Assembly (NCBI GenBank): GCA_018350325.1
Contig: JAEVLN010000020.1
Span: 837,796 to 901,795, forward strand
Length of the DNA: 64,000 bases
DNA from: Globodera rostochiensis
Lineage: Eukaryota; Nematoda; Chromadorea; Rhabditida; Heteroderidae
Reading direction: 5' to 3'
Shown here: piece by piece, positions 12,429 through 23,029 of the stretch
How the letters are laid out: each line of letters starts with the position of its first letter
Numbering within the stretch: the stretch's first letter is position 1
Notes under the pieces: generated by a model
The model's database searches: none
The model's input: the letters and a program-made list of their open reading frames with translations, nothing else
What the model was told of the DNA's origin: nothing
Position numbers and translations under genes: made by a program

Positions 12429-15270
12429 TCAACTGGTCCATTCCATCTTCCGTGCCGGGATCAGCGGCAGCAACGTGTCCAGCCAATGTTCCCGCTGCTC
12501 ATCCCAAATTATCTCCAGCCGATGCTCCTGCCCTGGCACTTGTGCCAACAACAGCTCGCCATCGAACAAATCAATGCCATCCTGTGGTGGGTGACATTGT
12601 AATTCGCATTCAATTAAAAAAAACCGGTTTAATTTGCAGCTTCGGGTCCACCAGCCTCCGCAATTTGTCTGCCAATTTGTTCAAATCAAGCACGGCATCA
12701 ATTGTGTAGAAAATCTACGTTATTTATAAGATAAAATTGGGGACAGATGTTAATGTTTTTGGCTGATTGATCACCTTGTAGTAAGCATAGTGCGTGTATT
12801 GGAGGGGGGGGGGGGGTTGACCACCACCCACCCGTCCCATTTATCCCCAGGCACAAGTTTCAAAGAGTTGCTAATTGCTGCTTAAGTGGGTGCTTCTCAC
12901 CTCATTGAAACAAAAAGTGTGCAATTCTTTGCCCAACTGCTTGGCCGCCTCTTCGGTAGAAACCACAGACAATTCGTTGCTTTCCTTGTCCACATATAAA
13001 AATGCCTGAAAAGGACACGTTCGCTTAGACGGACTTGGACAGTCCGCGATGCTGTGCGCGATCAGCTCCTCTGGAACGGAGATGTACATGCGCGCGCTGC
13101 TGTTCACCGTCACGGTCTCCCCGTTGGCCGGCTTGAACACCTCCAGGCCAAACTCCTGAATAAATAGGGTGCTAATTGAGGTTGGTAATAAATTACTTTA
13201 CCGTGTCAACTTTCGCCTTGAGCTTTTCCATCTTTTGATTCTCGCCATGTACAAACATCACTGTCCGTGGTTCCACGTCCCGGATCAACTGCATAATGCC
13301 CTTTGCATCTGCGTGCGCACTGAACGACATGTACTCCACGCGAAGGTTGACTTCGTACTTTAGAGCAGTGAATTAGATAAAGGAATATTTAATTTAAGCT
13401 CAAGAAACTTTCACCGATTTTCCGTCAATGTCCACCTTCTTGGCCCCGTTGATTACTTTGGCTCCCACCGTGCCCGGCGCACAATAACCGGGCATTATGA
13501 TCGAGTTTCGTTCGTCACTGCACCACTTTTTGAACACTTTCAGCGATTGACCTCCGTGAAGCATTCCTTGAAATGTTTTGAAACAATTTCACAAAAACAT
13601 TGTCGCAGTATTTTAATTTTTAGCAATTATAAAACTCTATTCGAAGTATTATCCTGGATTATTAGCATTTTAGCCCCTCCCCCTCCCGAAAAAAAATTTC
13701 TGGGTACGCCCTTGCATACGTTTGACCCCCCCCCCCCCCTTGGGGTAGTATAATCGAGCCAGTAACATAACCCAACCCGGTGTGGAAAAGAGCACCATCG
13801 GCCCGGGCATGTCCACAAATTGCATGTTGAACGGTTTGATGTGTTTGAAGTCGAACACATTCCGCTGCACAAAGGTCTCTTTGATCTTCTCATTTGTCCA
13901 ATTGATGAATAATTTGTAATACTATAATATTTTTCAAAAAAATAACCGCTTTACCCATAACATGCAAAAAAAAAATACCTCCGTGGCCCGAGAGGCAAGT
14001 CCATGGGAGAAGTAAATAGGCACCTTCAGGTCCAAACGTTCCCAATACGAATCGAGCAGAATGCACAGTTCCTGGGCACGGCCGAGCGCAAAAACGGGGA
14101 TCAAAACCTAAAATCGGGCAAAAACGCAAGATATTCACGAATTAATGGTTATGGAAGCAAATGAATTTAATTGGCATTTTTCTTTTTATAGTTCTCAAGT
14201 GGATTTTGTTATTTTTTTGTATAAAATGAGCTACACCCGGCTAGCCATCAAACCCACCTTTCCTCCGCCTTGAATCGTCTCGTGCACTTTGTTCAGAAAC
14301 TCTCTTTCCCGGGCCCGCTTCGAATCCCGAATTGTCGTTGCGTAAGTTGTCTCAGTAATGAGCACATCCGGACGAAGTGCGGAAGGTACTTTGGCCGCTC
14401 CGAGGTGGCGATCGGGCGTCATGTTGAAGTCGCCCGTATAAAAAACCTTAAATTGGTTAAAAATAAATATTAGAAAACAAAGATAACCCAACTATTTCAT
14501 TGAGTTTTAATTTTCTGTACGGACCGATTCTTCGCCGACTTTGACCATAAACATTGCAGCTCCAAGCACATGTCCGGCGTAAAAAGCCTGGATGGTGAGC
14601 TGTTCGTCCACATGGATTATTTCGTGAAGATTCACAGCAATCACCTGAAATAGCGCAATGTGCAAAATTGGACAACAATTTGTCACCTTTTTCATGCAAG
14701 TTTTGACATGCGCTGAGGTGAAGAAATTAGTCTCTCCCCGATGCTCAGTGACCACTTTGCGAAAATCTTCCTAAATTATTGGGCAATATCAGAAAGATAT
14801 GCACACAAACGGACCAGCAAAACGGGGACAATGGCTTTTGTCGGATATGTCATGTAAATTGGTCCCTGGTAGCCGACCATTTCGGTCATAAAAGGGAGAG
14901 CGCCACAATGATCTGACAATGATTTGCGCAAAAAAGCGATAAAATGATTTATGTTAAACCGAGATGAAAATGAGAGATGATAATGCAGTCCAAATACTTT
15001 GTCAGATCACCGGACGCTGTTGAAAAAATGTAAAAAAAGGTAACTTTGATGTATGTCACCAATGTATGAGAAGTCTGGGAACCGACGGTCGTCGGAGAAG
15101 CCCATGTGAATTCCACAGTCGAGCATCACATTTCGACCACCGATAGTCACCAAAATACAGCTTCTTCCAACGTCCTGCCCAGCACCAAGTGGAGTTATCT
15201 GCAAAAATAATTAATATTTTTATAACAAAAATGTATAAATGTTTATTTTGTTCACCCGAATCTTCGGCAT
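12429..15270 (-). CDS. INTS11: Integrator complex subunit 11, RNA endonuclease
   Basis: INTS11 is the metallo-beta-lactamase/beta-CASP endonuclease of the Integrator complex, which cleaves snRNA 3' ends and paused nascent transcripts in the nucleus. A tiny first exon encodes MPKIR. The second continues [17 protein letters not shown] and [18 protein letters not shown]. The zinc motif HFHLDHCG is built across an intron (about 14910-14970). Then come [58 protein letters not shown], the beta-CASP segments FDFKHIKPF and [10 protein letters not shown] (13780-13870), [17 protein letters not shown] (about 13320), [10 protein letters not shown] and [11 protein letters not shown] (near 13135). The C-terminal domain ends in ARKMEWTS. 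Active-site residues look intact. A poly-C tract in the intron near 13726 and a poly-G tract in the intron near 12806 may be prone to length errors. Confidence 0.95.
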
Positions 15271-15553
15271 TTACTTCTAATTAGTTAGTAGAGGGTTCAC
15301 GGAGAATATGCGACGAAATGAATTGGCGGTGTTATGGAATGTGAACCAATAATTTATAAAAATGCATGTTAAAAACAAACAAATGTATGTGTAAATGTAT
15401 TGTATTATTGTACATAATCGATATCCTGGGTATTTTATTATTGTACATAATCGATATCCTGGGTATTTGTGGGCTTTGGACCTGGGTCCCGGCATTTGTT
15501 AGAAAGATTGATCTTTTTTGTTTTAGGAATAAAAAACCAGTCAACCTACATGT
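15271..15553. other. Divergent spacer with a 33-bp tandem duplication
   Basis: This is the upstream region of INTS11 (- strand) up to the tRNA-Lys gene. It contains no ORF I can support. The one structured element is the 33-bp direct repeat annotated separately. From 15627 to 15912 a further 286 bp of AT-rich sequence precedes SNRNP27 and looks featureless. Confidence 0.55.
15403..15468. repeat. 33-bp tandem duplication (2 copies)
   Basis: Two head-to-tail copies, 15403-15435 and 15436-15468, each containing TACATAATCGATATCCTGGG. I see no mismatch between the two copies. The core contains the palindrome ATCGAT. Confidence 0.85.
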
Positions 15554-15626
15554 GCCTCGTTAGCTCAGTTGGTAGAGCGTGAGACTTTTAATCTCAAGGT
15601 CAGGGGATCGAGACCCCTACGGGGCT
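15554..15626 (+). tRNA. tRNA-Lys (anticodon UUU)
   Basis: A 73-nt cloverleaf. The acceptor stem GCCTCGT pairs with ACGGGGC (one G-U). The D arm has AGCTCAGTTGGTAGAGC, the anticodon stem GAGAC/ATCTC-like encloses loop TTTTA with anticodon TTT, and the T arm has GGGATCGAGACCCC. The discriminator is T at 15626. Internal A and B boxes are present. There is no intron and no encoded CCA, as expected for a eukaryotic nuclear tRNA. It stands alone between INTS11 and SNRNP27. Confidence 0.95.
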
Positions 15627-15912
15627 CTTACATTTTTTATTGTTTATATAATGGAGTTATGTTCTTCACTATCAGTGTATTTTGTTCACAATCTGAAAAC
15701 AAAAAGTGTATTGCAATTAAAAGCGTTCTGTTTCTTACTATTTTGTTGACCTGTTTGCTTGTAATGTCCTTTTTAAATAAGCGCGAAAATTTTTACTAAT
15801 TTATTCATTAAAAGAAACCTGTTTAAACTTTCAACAAGCCTCAATTCTCGCCATTTCCAAAAGGCGCCAAAATCCTATTTTAGAAAAAACCCTTGTATTT
15901 TATTTGCTTGTT

Positions 15913-16637
15913 ATGGGAAGGGAACGTGACAAGGACCGAGAACGAGACCGTGTAAGCTATTAATTATTAAACATCCATCGACTGCTAACTTATAGGATAA
16001 ATACAGAGAACGGGAACATAGAGAACGCGATCGTGACAGAGACCGGGATCGAGAATTAGTCAAGAATGGGAGAGGGGATCGCCGAGGACGAACTAGAAGT
16101 CGTGACAGAGAAGGCGGATCTAAACGAAGCCGCTCGAGATCGCCGTATGATCGGTATCGTAAGGACAGAGGAGACAAAGATCGTCAGGACAGGGGAGACA
16201 AAGATCGTCAGGACAGGGGAGACAAAGATCGTCAGGACAGAGGAGACAAAGATCGTCAGGACAGGGGAGACAAAGATCGTCAGGACAGAGGAGACAAAGA
16301 TCGTCAGGACAGGGGAGACAAAGATCGTCACTCCACCGGTGGAGAAAAAAGTCGCGAACATCGCAGCAAGAAAAAACTGGACAGCACTGCTTCAAAGGTA
16401 TTAATGTTTACTGGTTATTTCACTTTTTTGTCCTTTCAGTCTAAACCGATCACCGAAATGACAGACGTTGACGAGGATATGATGCGGATGATGGGATTTT
16501 CTAATTTCGACACAACAAAGAACAAACGTGTTGAGGGAAATGCGGCGGGTGATACGAAGATCAACCGGGCCCGCAAGTATCGCCAGTACATGAACAGGAG
16601 GGGAGGATTCAACCGTCCGTTGGATTATGTTGCCTAA
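15913..16637 (+). CDS. SNRNP27: U4/U6.U5 tri-snRNP 27 kDa protein
   Basis: SNRNP27 is a tri-snRNP protein that helps keep 5' splice-site choice accurate. Exon 1 encodes MGRERDKDRERDR. After a short intron, exon 2 (about 15996-16397) is an Arg/Asp/Glu-rich RD/RS-like domain, including RSRDREGGSKRSRSRSPYDR. It then carries seven copies of the octapeptide DKDRQDRG before GGEKSREHRSKKK. Exon 3 (16440-16637) carries the conserved C-terminal domain: ITEMTDVDEDMMRMMGF, NKRVEGN, ARKYRQYMNRRGGFNRPLD. That C-terminal block is nearly invariant in animals, so the identification is firm. The in-frame octapeptide array is not part of the usual family. EDC3 begins about 180 bp downstream on the same strand, suggesting an operon. 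Confidence 0.95.
16151..16330. repeat. 24-bp coding minisatellite in SNRNP27
   Basis: About seven copies of a 24-bp unit with core GACAAAGATCGTCAGGACAG, varying only by an A/G switch (CAGAGG versus CAGGGG). The unit is a multiple of three and encodes DKDRQDRG. Because of this, spurious long ORFs also appear on the opposite strand. Confidence 0.95.
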
Positions 16638-16814
16638 TCATCTTTGTTTTTGTGTTATTCTGGTGATCTCCCATATACATTTAAAAAAGTAGTTAATATT
16701 AATTTTTCTATATGTATGAATCTGTACGAAATATTTAATTCTTTCCATCGTCGTCGTGTAATTCATCCAGTTATTTTGTAATTTCGTTTATAAGGACGAC
16801 ATCTCCTGGGTTAG

Positions 16815-19531
16815 ATGGAATCGACTTCCGCTGCAGGTGTATCGACGGTACGTATTTTTGCATTTCTTAAAATTAAGACTGCTTACCAACCTCGCCGGAA
16901 AAGTTTTATTGGATCGATGTTAGACATTTCTATGTAAATAGAACGCCGAATCCAAATCCGGCGTTTTAATTTATACCGATGCATTTAACATGAGAAAATG
17001 ATAGCAATAAATCCCCAAGCCATCAAAAGCCTAGTCATGCTTATTACAAAATTTTGGTGCACTTTATTCCGGATGAAACAAACTCATTTAAAGACTTCGT
17101 TGGTGGAGGCGACCGCAGAGTTTCGTGGTTCTCTCGTGCGAATCGATTGTGGTGAAGAAGGTGTTTATCAGGGAATTGTATTGGAGGTCGATCCAGAAAA
17201 AGCATATCTCAAAATTAAGAACCCATTCAGGTTTTATTCGTTTTTATTTATTTGTTAATATAAATTTTTAGGAATGGCGTTAGTCTTGACAACTTGGTGG
17301 TCCAGATCCCTGGTGAACTTGTTAAAGAAGTGCTGGTCGTCCGAATACCCTCCAAAAAACTGGCAACAAAGAAAGACGCCGAAAATACTACGGGAAAGAT
17401 CAAAAAACCGGCAACAAAGAGAGACGCCGAAAATACTACGGGAAAGATCAAAAAACTGACAACAACGAAAGAAGCCGAAAATACGGGAAAGATCAGAAAA
17501 CCGGAAACAAAGAAAGAAGCCGAGAATACGGGAAAGATCAAAAAACCGGAAACAAAGAAAGAAGCCGAAAATACGGGAAAGATCAAAAAACCGGAAACAA
17601 AGAAAGAAGCCGAAAATACGGAAAAGATCAAAAAACCGGCAAAAAAGAAAGAAGCCGAGAATACGGGAAAGATAACACCTCGGTAATATTTAATTGTTAA
17701 CAATTAACTGACTTGTGGCATTTAGGATTAATCACAATAATTTTTTATGTTATAAATTTAAAGCACTTCAATATTTTTTTAACATTTAAATTTTTGGCAG
17801 TTCCGACGTCGTTCAAAGAGATCAACCAGTTTCTTCTAATACCAACCTTCGACATCGGCGTATCACTTGCGCAGAGCGAATGGTGATGATCAACCAACGT
17901 CAGCAACAGAAAACGCCGATGAGCAGCGAGGGGAGCAACGTTCAGAGCGGAACACAAACTTTCGCGAAAAATCGCCGTATGATTTCTCTGTCACATCAAT
18001 CAAAACTGCTTAAGTTTAATTGATAATTGGTATTGTGAACTTTCAGCAGTTCCGCCCCGTTTTCCGTCTGTTCAATCGAACACTGTGCAAATTTACATGC
18101 AAAGTGCCTGCAAAACCGGCCGAACACTGATGGCGCGCATTCCTTCGAGAAGCAACGATAGTCGATTTAGCAGTTCTAAAACAAGCCCGGGAACCAACCA
18201 AAAAAATAACAACTGTAATGCTGGACACGTTCCAGGTTAGCAACTTCATTTACTTGGGTTATTTTGTCTTTGGAATTTAATCACTTGCAGCATCCGTTTT
18301 GTTAAACCAAAAGAATCAACAAAATCCGGGCTCGGTGAGGATCATGCAGAAATTGTTTTCGCCGATTAAATCAAAGAAATCGCCGCACAAATCAGAGAAA
18401 AAAATACAGGAGTTTGATAAGGTTTGGGCTATGGCAGTGGGATGACTTGGCATTCGGCCCTTTCCCATGTTTATAGTCACGCGATCAGCAGCAATTTGTG
18501 CCTGGGCAACGCATTGACATCAACGATCTTTTGAAAGGTTGTGTTTTATCGGATGTGCCTTCGGCTTCTGCGCTTTCTTCGGAACCACCGTCGGTGTCCT
18601 TGCCGAGATCGTCCGCCAGTACAGAAAACAGAGAAGGTTAACTCATTCCAATGATCCTACAGTAAAATTTGTTTACGAATCTTTTATATGACCTCTTAAG
18701 GTTTTAAATCGCCACTGCGTCGGTCTTTATCAGCAACGTTGGTCACCTCTTTGAATGCCGGGAGTGCAACTTTTCGAGTCCATCATAATCGTTCTCCTGT
18801 TCTGATGGCTGGCGGCAATTCTACGTGCTCCATGCCCTCTTACCACCGTTCATCTCCTACCGATGTTGTCCGCTCTAGTCACTATAAACGTCGCTCTTTT
18901 CCCAATTCGTCTTCACCACCCGCCGCTGTCGCCCGTGCACCATTAGCCCATCAGGCCTTTGGCGAGTTCAAATTGTTCAAGGAACAGCAACAAGCCATGC
19001 CAATGCGACTCCATGTAAACCATCGTCGGAATGTCCGCGGCGAGTTTGGTTGGCACTTTCAATAATTTTCTTGTTGGAATTTTGAGTATTTTTTTATATT
19101 GTAAGGTCCGACCGGAATTCCCGCTGTGGATTGTTCAAATGGTTATCGCAGCTATTCGGATCGTCTTTCTGAAACAATTATGGGAGATCCACTGGACCCA
19201 AATATGGAAACCGACTTCGATTTTGTCGGAAATTTGGCGCTTTTTGACAAGGCGGTACAGCAATTTACGTTTCTAGCAAAAAATATTTGTCTTTAGGAGT
19301 TCAACCGGGAAACCGAACACATCTTCCATGAACTCGACTCGGCAGGCGACTGTTCGCGTAACTATCGCAACGATGAAAATGTCCTTCAGGTGGTTTTTTG
19401 GTGAATTTTAAAATATTTTTGCATTTAAGGACGCTTCTCGTGTGATCTCGTGGACTAAGAGTGGCATCACTGCTGATGATGATGATGATGACAACAACCC
19501 CAACACTTCCACCTCCTCTCAGACCGGCTGA
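16815..19531 (+). CDS. EDC3: EDC3-like mRNA decapping scaffold, copy A (LSm + FDF, no YjeF_N)
   Basis: EDC3 is a P-body scaffold: its LSm domain binds decapping enzyme DCP2 and its FDF motif binds the helicase DDX6/CGH-1. The first exon can encode MESTSAA, joined by a GCAG|gtgtat donor to EFRGSLVRIDCGEEGVYQG. A longer in-frame start at 16998 is also possible. The LSm domain covers about 17114-17345 (IVLEVDPEKAYLKI, NGVSLDNLVVQIPGE). A seven-copy lysine-rich repeat linker follows, then several small Ser-rich exons. The exon at about 19105-19255 carries GDPLDPNMETDFDFVGNLAL, the FDF motif. After NRETEHIFHELD and RNDENVLQ, one short exon ends in a run of Asp and a Ser/Thr tail, with the stop at 19529-19531. 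The dimerising YjeF_N domain expected next is absent. Copy B follows 1 kb downstream. Confidence 0.85.
17362..17680. repeat. 45-48-bp coding repeat in the EDC3 linker
   Basis: Seven tandem in-frame units of consensus KKEAENTGKIKKPET (15 residues, 45 bp). The first two have an extra Thr (48 bp). The later units are closest to each other, suggesting recent expansion. The stretch is basic and probably disordered. Confidence 0.93.
17826..19495. repeat. Upstream member of an intrachromosomal duplication (EDC3 copy A)
   Basis: Pairs with 20566-22410. Block 17826-18359 matches 20566-21099 at an offset of 2740 with no difference seen by eye over 534 bp. Block 18901-19495 matches 21816-22410 at an offset of 2915, again with no difference seen. 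The middle part is recognisably homologous but diverged. The identical blocks include introns. Confidence 0.92.
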
Positions 19532-20505
19532 CCTCACGAACATCAAACGGAACATATTCAATGACGAATTTAAATGAGCGATGTAAAAATTTAAATGATA
19601 ACAATGTCCAATTTAACTTCGGGAGTTTTTGTGCAAAGTTGCGGCGAGGTTTGTCACCCCGACGTCGTGTGGATATTCGGGGGCTGGATTTTGGTAGCAG
19701 AGCTTTGTGTCTTTCAATTTACTTATTTATTCGTTTTTGATCTCAAGTTAACGTAAAAGTAATTTACGGCGGTCCAGCGCTTTCTGGCACTCGAATGACG
19801 TATTTGAGTTTAGTTTGTCCGTTTCACATAGGAGAATTTAACTAAACTACCTAAGTTTGAGCTTGCGATTAAAATATTTCCTTATTCTGTCCTCAGCTCG
19901 ACTATTACCGAAATTTTTGAAAATTAAGGAAAAAACGAGTTTGAAGGCTTGGGTGATTTTTTACTCTGGCCGGTATGATCCATAAATTGAGCAATTGGTT
20001 AAGAATTAAAATGCAGAATTTTTATGATGGGACAGAAGTGTGAGGGGAATAACCCCTACACATCGATTCATTTTTACATCACATTACTAGTCATGGACGG
20101 CATAAAAAGAATGAGTATTTGAACGAATTGTTTGTAATAATAAATCTTTGGCGTTCTGTCATAATAAAAAAGAAGTTAAAATGGAACGCGAGTTGGTAGC
20201 ACATCAAACGTAAGATTTGATTAAACACAACATTTGCCTAATTTTGGGTTCATAAACAAAATGGCCAATATTTTCTATCGGACGGAATTTTGAATTATCG
20301 GCCAAATTTTTTCTCTTTGAAGCTTAGAAATTTGTTTTAAGAAATCACAGCAAAAATAGAAATTTCAAAAATCTCCAACTCCACCAATTTTTGCTTAGAA
20401 TGGCATTATTGTTCACACTGTTATTTTTTCTGTTGGCATTTAATATTTTTAGAATTTTTAAAATCTTTTTTAATCAATCCATAACTGTTTTTTATCGAAA
20501 AATCG
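19532..20505. other. Unique spacer between the EDC3 copies
   Basis: AT-rich sequence with no ORF I can support. It contains an SL1-like 13-mer (19849-19861) and a 25-mer (20136-20160) that recurs at 57359-57383. Just upstream of the copy B start, near 20530, is a small GGTTCGAACC-centred palindrome resembling a degenerate tRNA T arm. Confidence 0.5.
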
Positions 20506-20559
20506 GTGAAATTCATCCTTACAGTCTACCAGGTTCGAACCCCTGGCTCAGAGCAAAAA

Positions 20560-22443
20560 ATGCACCCAGTTTCTTCTAATACCAACCTTCGACATCGGCG
20601 TATCACTTGCGCAGAGCGAATGGTGATGATCAACCAACGTCAGCAACAGAAAACGCCGATGAGCAGCGAGGGGAGCAACGTTCAGAGCGGAACACAAACT
20701 TTCGCGAAAAATCGCCGTATGATTTCTCTGTCACATCAATCAAAACTGCTTAAGTTTAATTGATAATTGGTATTGTGAACTTTCAGCAGTTCCGCCCCGT
20801 TTTCCGTCTGTTCAATCGAACACTGTGCAAATTTACATGCAAAGTGCCTGCAAAACCGGCCGAACACTGATGGCGCGCATTCCTTCGAGAAGCAACGATA
20901 GTCGATTTAGCAGTTCTAAAACAAGCCCGGGAACCAACCAAAAAAATAACAACTGTAATGCTGGACACGTTCCAGGTTAGCAACTTCATTTACTTGGGTT
21001 ATTTTGTCTTTGGAATTTAATCACTTGCAGCATCCGTTTTGTTAAACCAAAAGAATCAACAAAATCCGGGCTCGGTGAGGATCATGCAGAAATTGTTTTT
21101 GACGGTCAATTCAGATCAACATGAGTTCGATAAGGTTTGGATATCGTAAAATTAAACAATTTTTTATTCAAAAAAACTTATTTCGGTGCACTTTTTTCTG
21201 GTAAAATATTTATTGTCACCTACTAGCAGCAATTTGTGCCTGGGCAACGCATTGACATCAACGACCTTCTGAAAGGTTGTGTTGCATCGGATGTGCCTTC
21301 GGCTTCTGCGCTTTCTTCGGAATCACCGTCGGTGTCCTTGCCGAGCTCATCCGCCAGTACAGAAAACAGAGAAGGTTAACCCAAACATCATAACTTTTTT
21401 GTTGCCATAGGCGCAGCTGGGATTTTTTAAATTAAACAAAAAAAAAGACAGCTTAGCTGCCAAAATCACCCGATGGTGAGTTTTTTCCCCGAATGACTAA
21501 TTATGAGTGATCGCGTCAAAACGATCTGCGCCAAACTGGCCGGGTCCGTAGGGGGATAAACTACGGTGTGGTAAGGGAGCCTTTCATACCTTTTTATAAA
21601 TCGAATGTCAAGGTTTCAAATCGCCACTGCGTCGACCTTTGTCAGCGGCGTTGGTCACTCCTTTGAATGCCGGGAGTGCAACTTTTCGAGTCCATCATAA
21701 TCGTTCTCCTGTTCCGATGGCTGGCCCGTTCTCCATGCCATGTTCCATGCCCTCCTACCACCGTTCATCTCCTGCCGATGCTGTCCGATCTGCTTACTAC
21801 AAACGTCACTCTCCTCCCAATTCGTCTTCACCACCCGCCGCTGTCGCCCGTGCACCATTAGCCCATCAGGCCTTTGGCGAGTTCAAATTGTTCAAGGAAC
21901 AGCAACAAGCCATGCCAATGCGACTCCATGTAAACCATCGTCGGAATGTCCGCGGCGAGTTTGGTTGGCACTTTCAATAATTTTCTTGTTGGAATTTTGA
22001 GTATTTTTTTATATTGTAAGGTCCGACCGGAATTCCCGCTGTGGATTGTTCAAATGGTTATCGCAGCTATTCGGATCGTCTTTCTGAAACAATTATGGGA
22101 GATCCACTGGACCCAAATATGGAAACCGACTTCGATTTTGTCGGAAATTTGGCGCTTTTTGACAAGGCGGTACAGCAATTTACGTTTCTAGCAAAAAATA
22201 TTTGTCTTTAGGAGTTCAACCGGGAAACCGAACACATCTTCCATGAACTCGACTCGGCAGGCGACTGTTCGCGTAACTATCGCAACGATGAAAATGTCCT
22301 TCAGGTGGTTTTTTGGTGAATTTTAAAATATTTTTGCATTTAAGGACGCTTCTCGTGTGATCTCGTGGACTAAGAGTGGCATCACTGCTGATGATGATGA
22401 TGATGACAACCCCAACACTTCCACCTCCTCTCCGACCGATTGA
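20560..22443 (+). CDS. EDC3-like copy B, LSm-less FDF-motif protein
   Basis: This is a partial tandem duplicate of the preceding gene. It begins inside the exon equivalent to VSSNTNLRHRR; the LSm domain and repeat linker are missing. An ATG at 20560 (MHPVSSNTN) or one at 20506 is in frame. All later exons can be joined with the same phases as copy A. The middle exons differ in sequence (for example FLTVNSDQHEFDK where copy A has FSPIKSKK and more) yet stay open. The FDF exon, METDFDFVGNLAL, is unchanged. The last exon ends in SSPTD, with the stop at 22441-22443. One intron is 238 bp (21375-21612) against 64 bp in copy A. The open frame across diverged exons argues for a real coding gene, but no promoter or transcript evidence is available, so a pseudogene remains possible. 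Confidence 0.55.
20566..22410. repeat. Downstream member of the EDC3 duplication
   Basis: Partner of 17826-19495. The left edge is sharp: homology starts at CCAGTTTCTTC (20566), immediately after unrelated sequence. The right edge lies in the last exon at a GAT trinucleotide run, after which the copies differ by a 3-bp indel and substitutions, then lose similarity after about 22480. Confidence 0.9.
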
Positions 22444-23029
22444 CCTCACGAACACCAAACGGAACATATTCAATGACGTTATTCTAAATGGCTGATGGAA
22501 GGAAATATTGGAAAAAATATTGGGGAATGTTTAGTAATTTATTCAAGTCTAAATTAAAATCGATTTGATTATTGTGATTATAGCCCGGAAGATACCATAG
22601 TCAATTGTCGATTTTATAAATCTAAGTCTGAGCTTCAATAAGCCCTTTTTCCTTCCATTGTTCTTTCACTTTGCATTGTTGCGGGTCCACAATCAGTCCT
22701 CCTCAACATATTTTTCCTTTTCGTTAGTTTATTTTGTTTGGAAATGATGATCCGGTCCAGCATTAAGACAATTGCACAACATTTTGTGTTATTTTAATCG
22801 TCAAGAATTTATGTTAATTGTTTTCGTTCATTCTTCAGCAATCGTGGATTTTTAATTCATCCGTCGGTTGCTTTGACTATCATGACTTTTTTTGGTCTCG
22901 TATACCACCAATAATATTATGTAAATAATTATTGCATAACCTTTTTCATGGCTGAAAATATTGATTTTTTTCCTGAAATTACCAATTAACATCATTTAAA
23001 TTAAGTAAAAATGCTCTGGATCCTGAACG
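22444..23029. other. Spacer before TMEM170
   Basis: AT-rich same-strand spacer of 586 bp. The first few tens of bases still resemble the 3' flank of EDC3 copy A. No other feature is seen. Confidence 0.5.

Noticed and set aside
16056..16395. Antisense ORFs opposite SNRNP27 with Val/Ser- or Cys/Pro/Asp-rich repeats
   Set aside because: Mirror of the coding 24-bp repeat; the plus-strand frame joins to conserved SNRNP27 exons.
17248..17703. Antisense Phe/Ser-rich ORF opposite the EDC3 linker
   Set aside because: Mirror of the 45-bp coding repeat, no conserved content.
20525..20550. Possible tRNA T arm (GGTTCGAACC) at the edge of EDC3 copy B
   Set aside because: One base too many for a 5-bp stem with a 7-base loop, and no acceptor, D or anticodon arm upstream; more likely a short palindrome.
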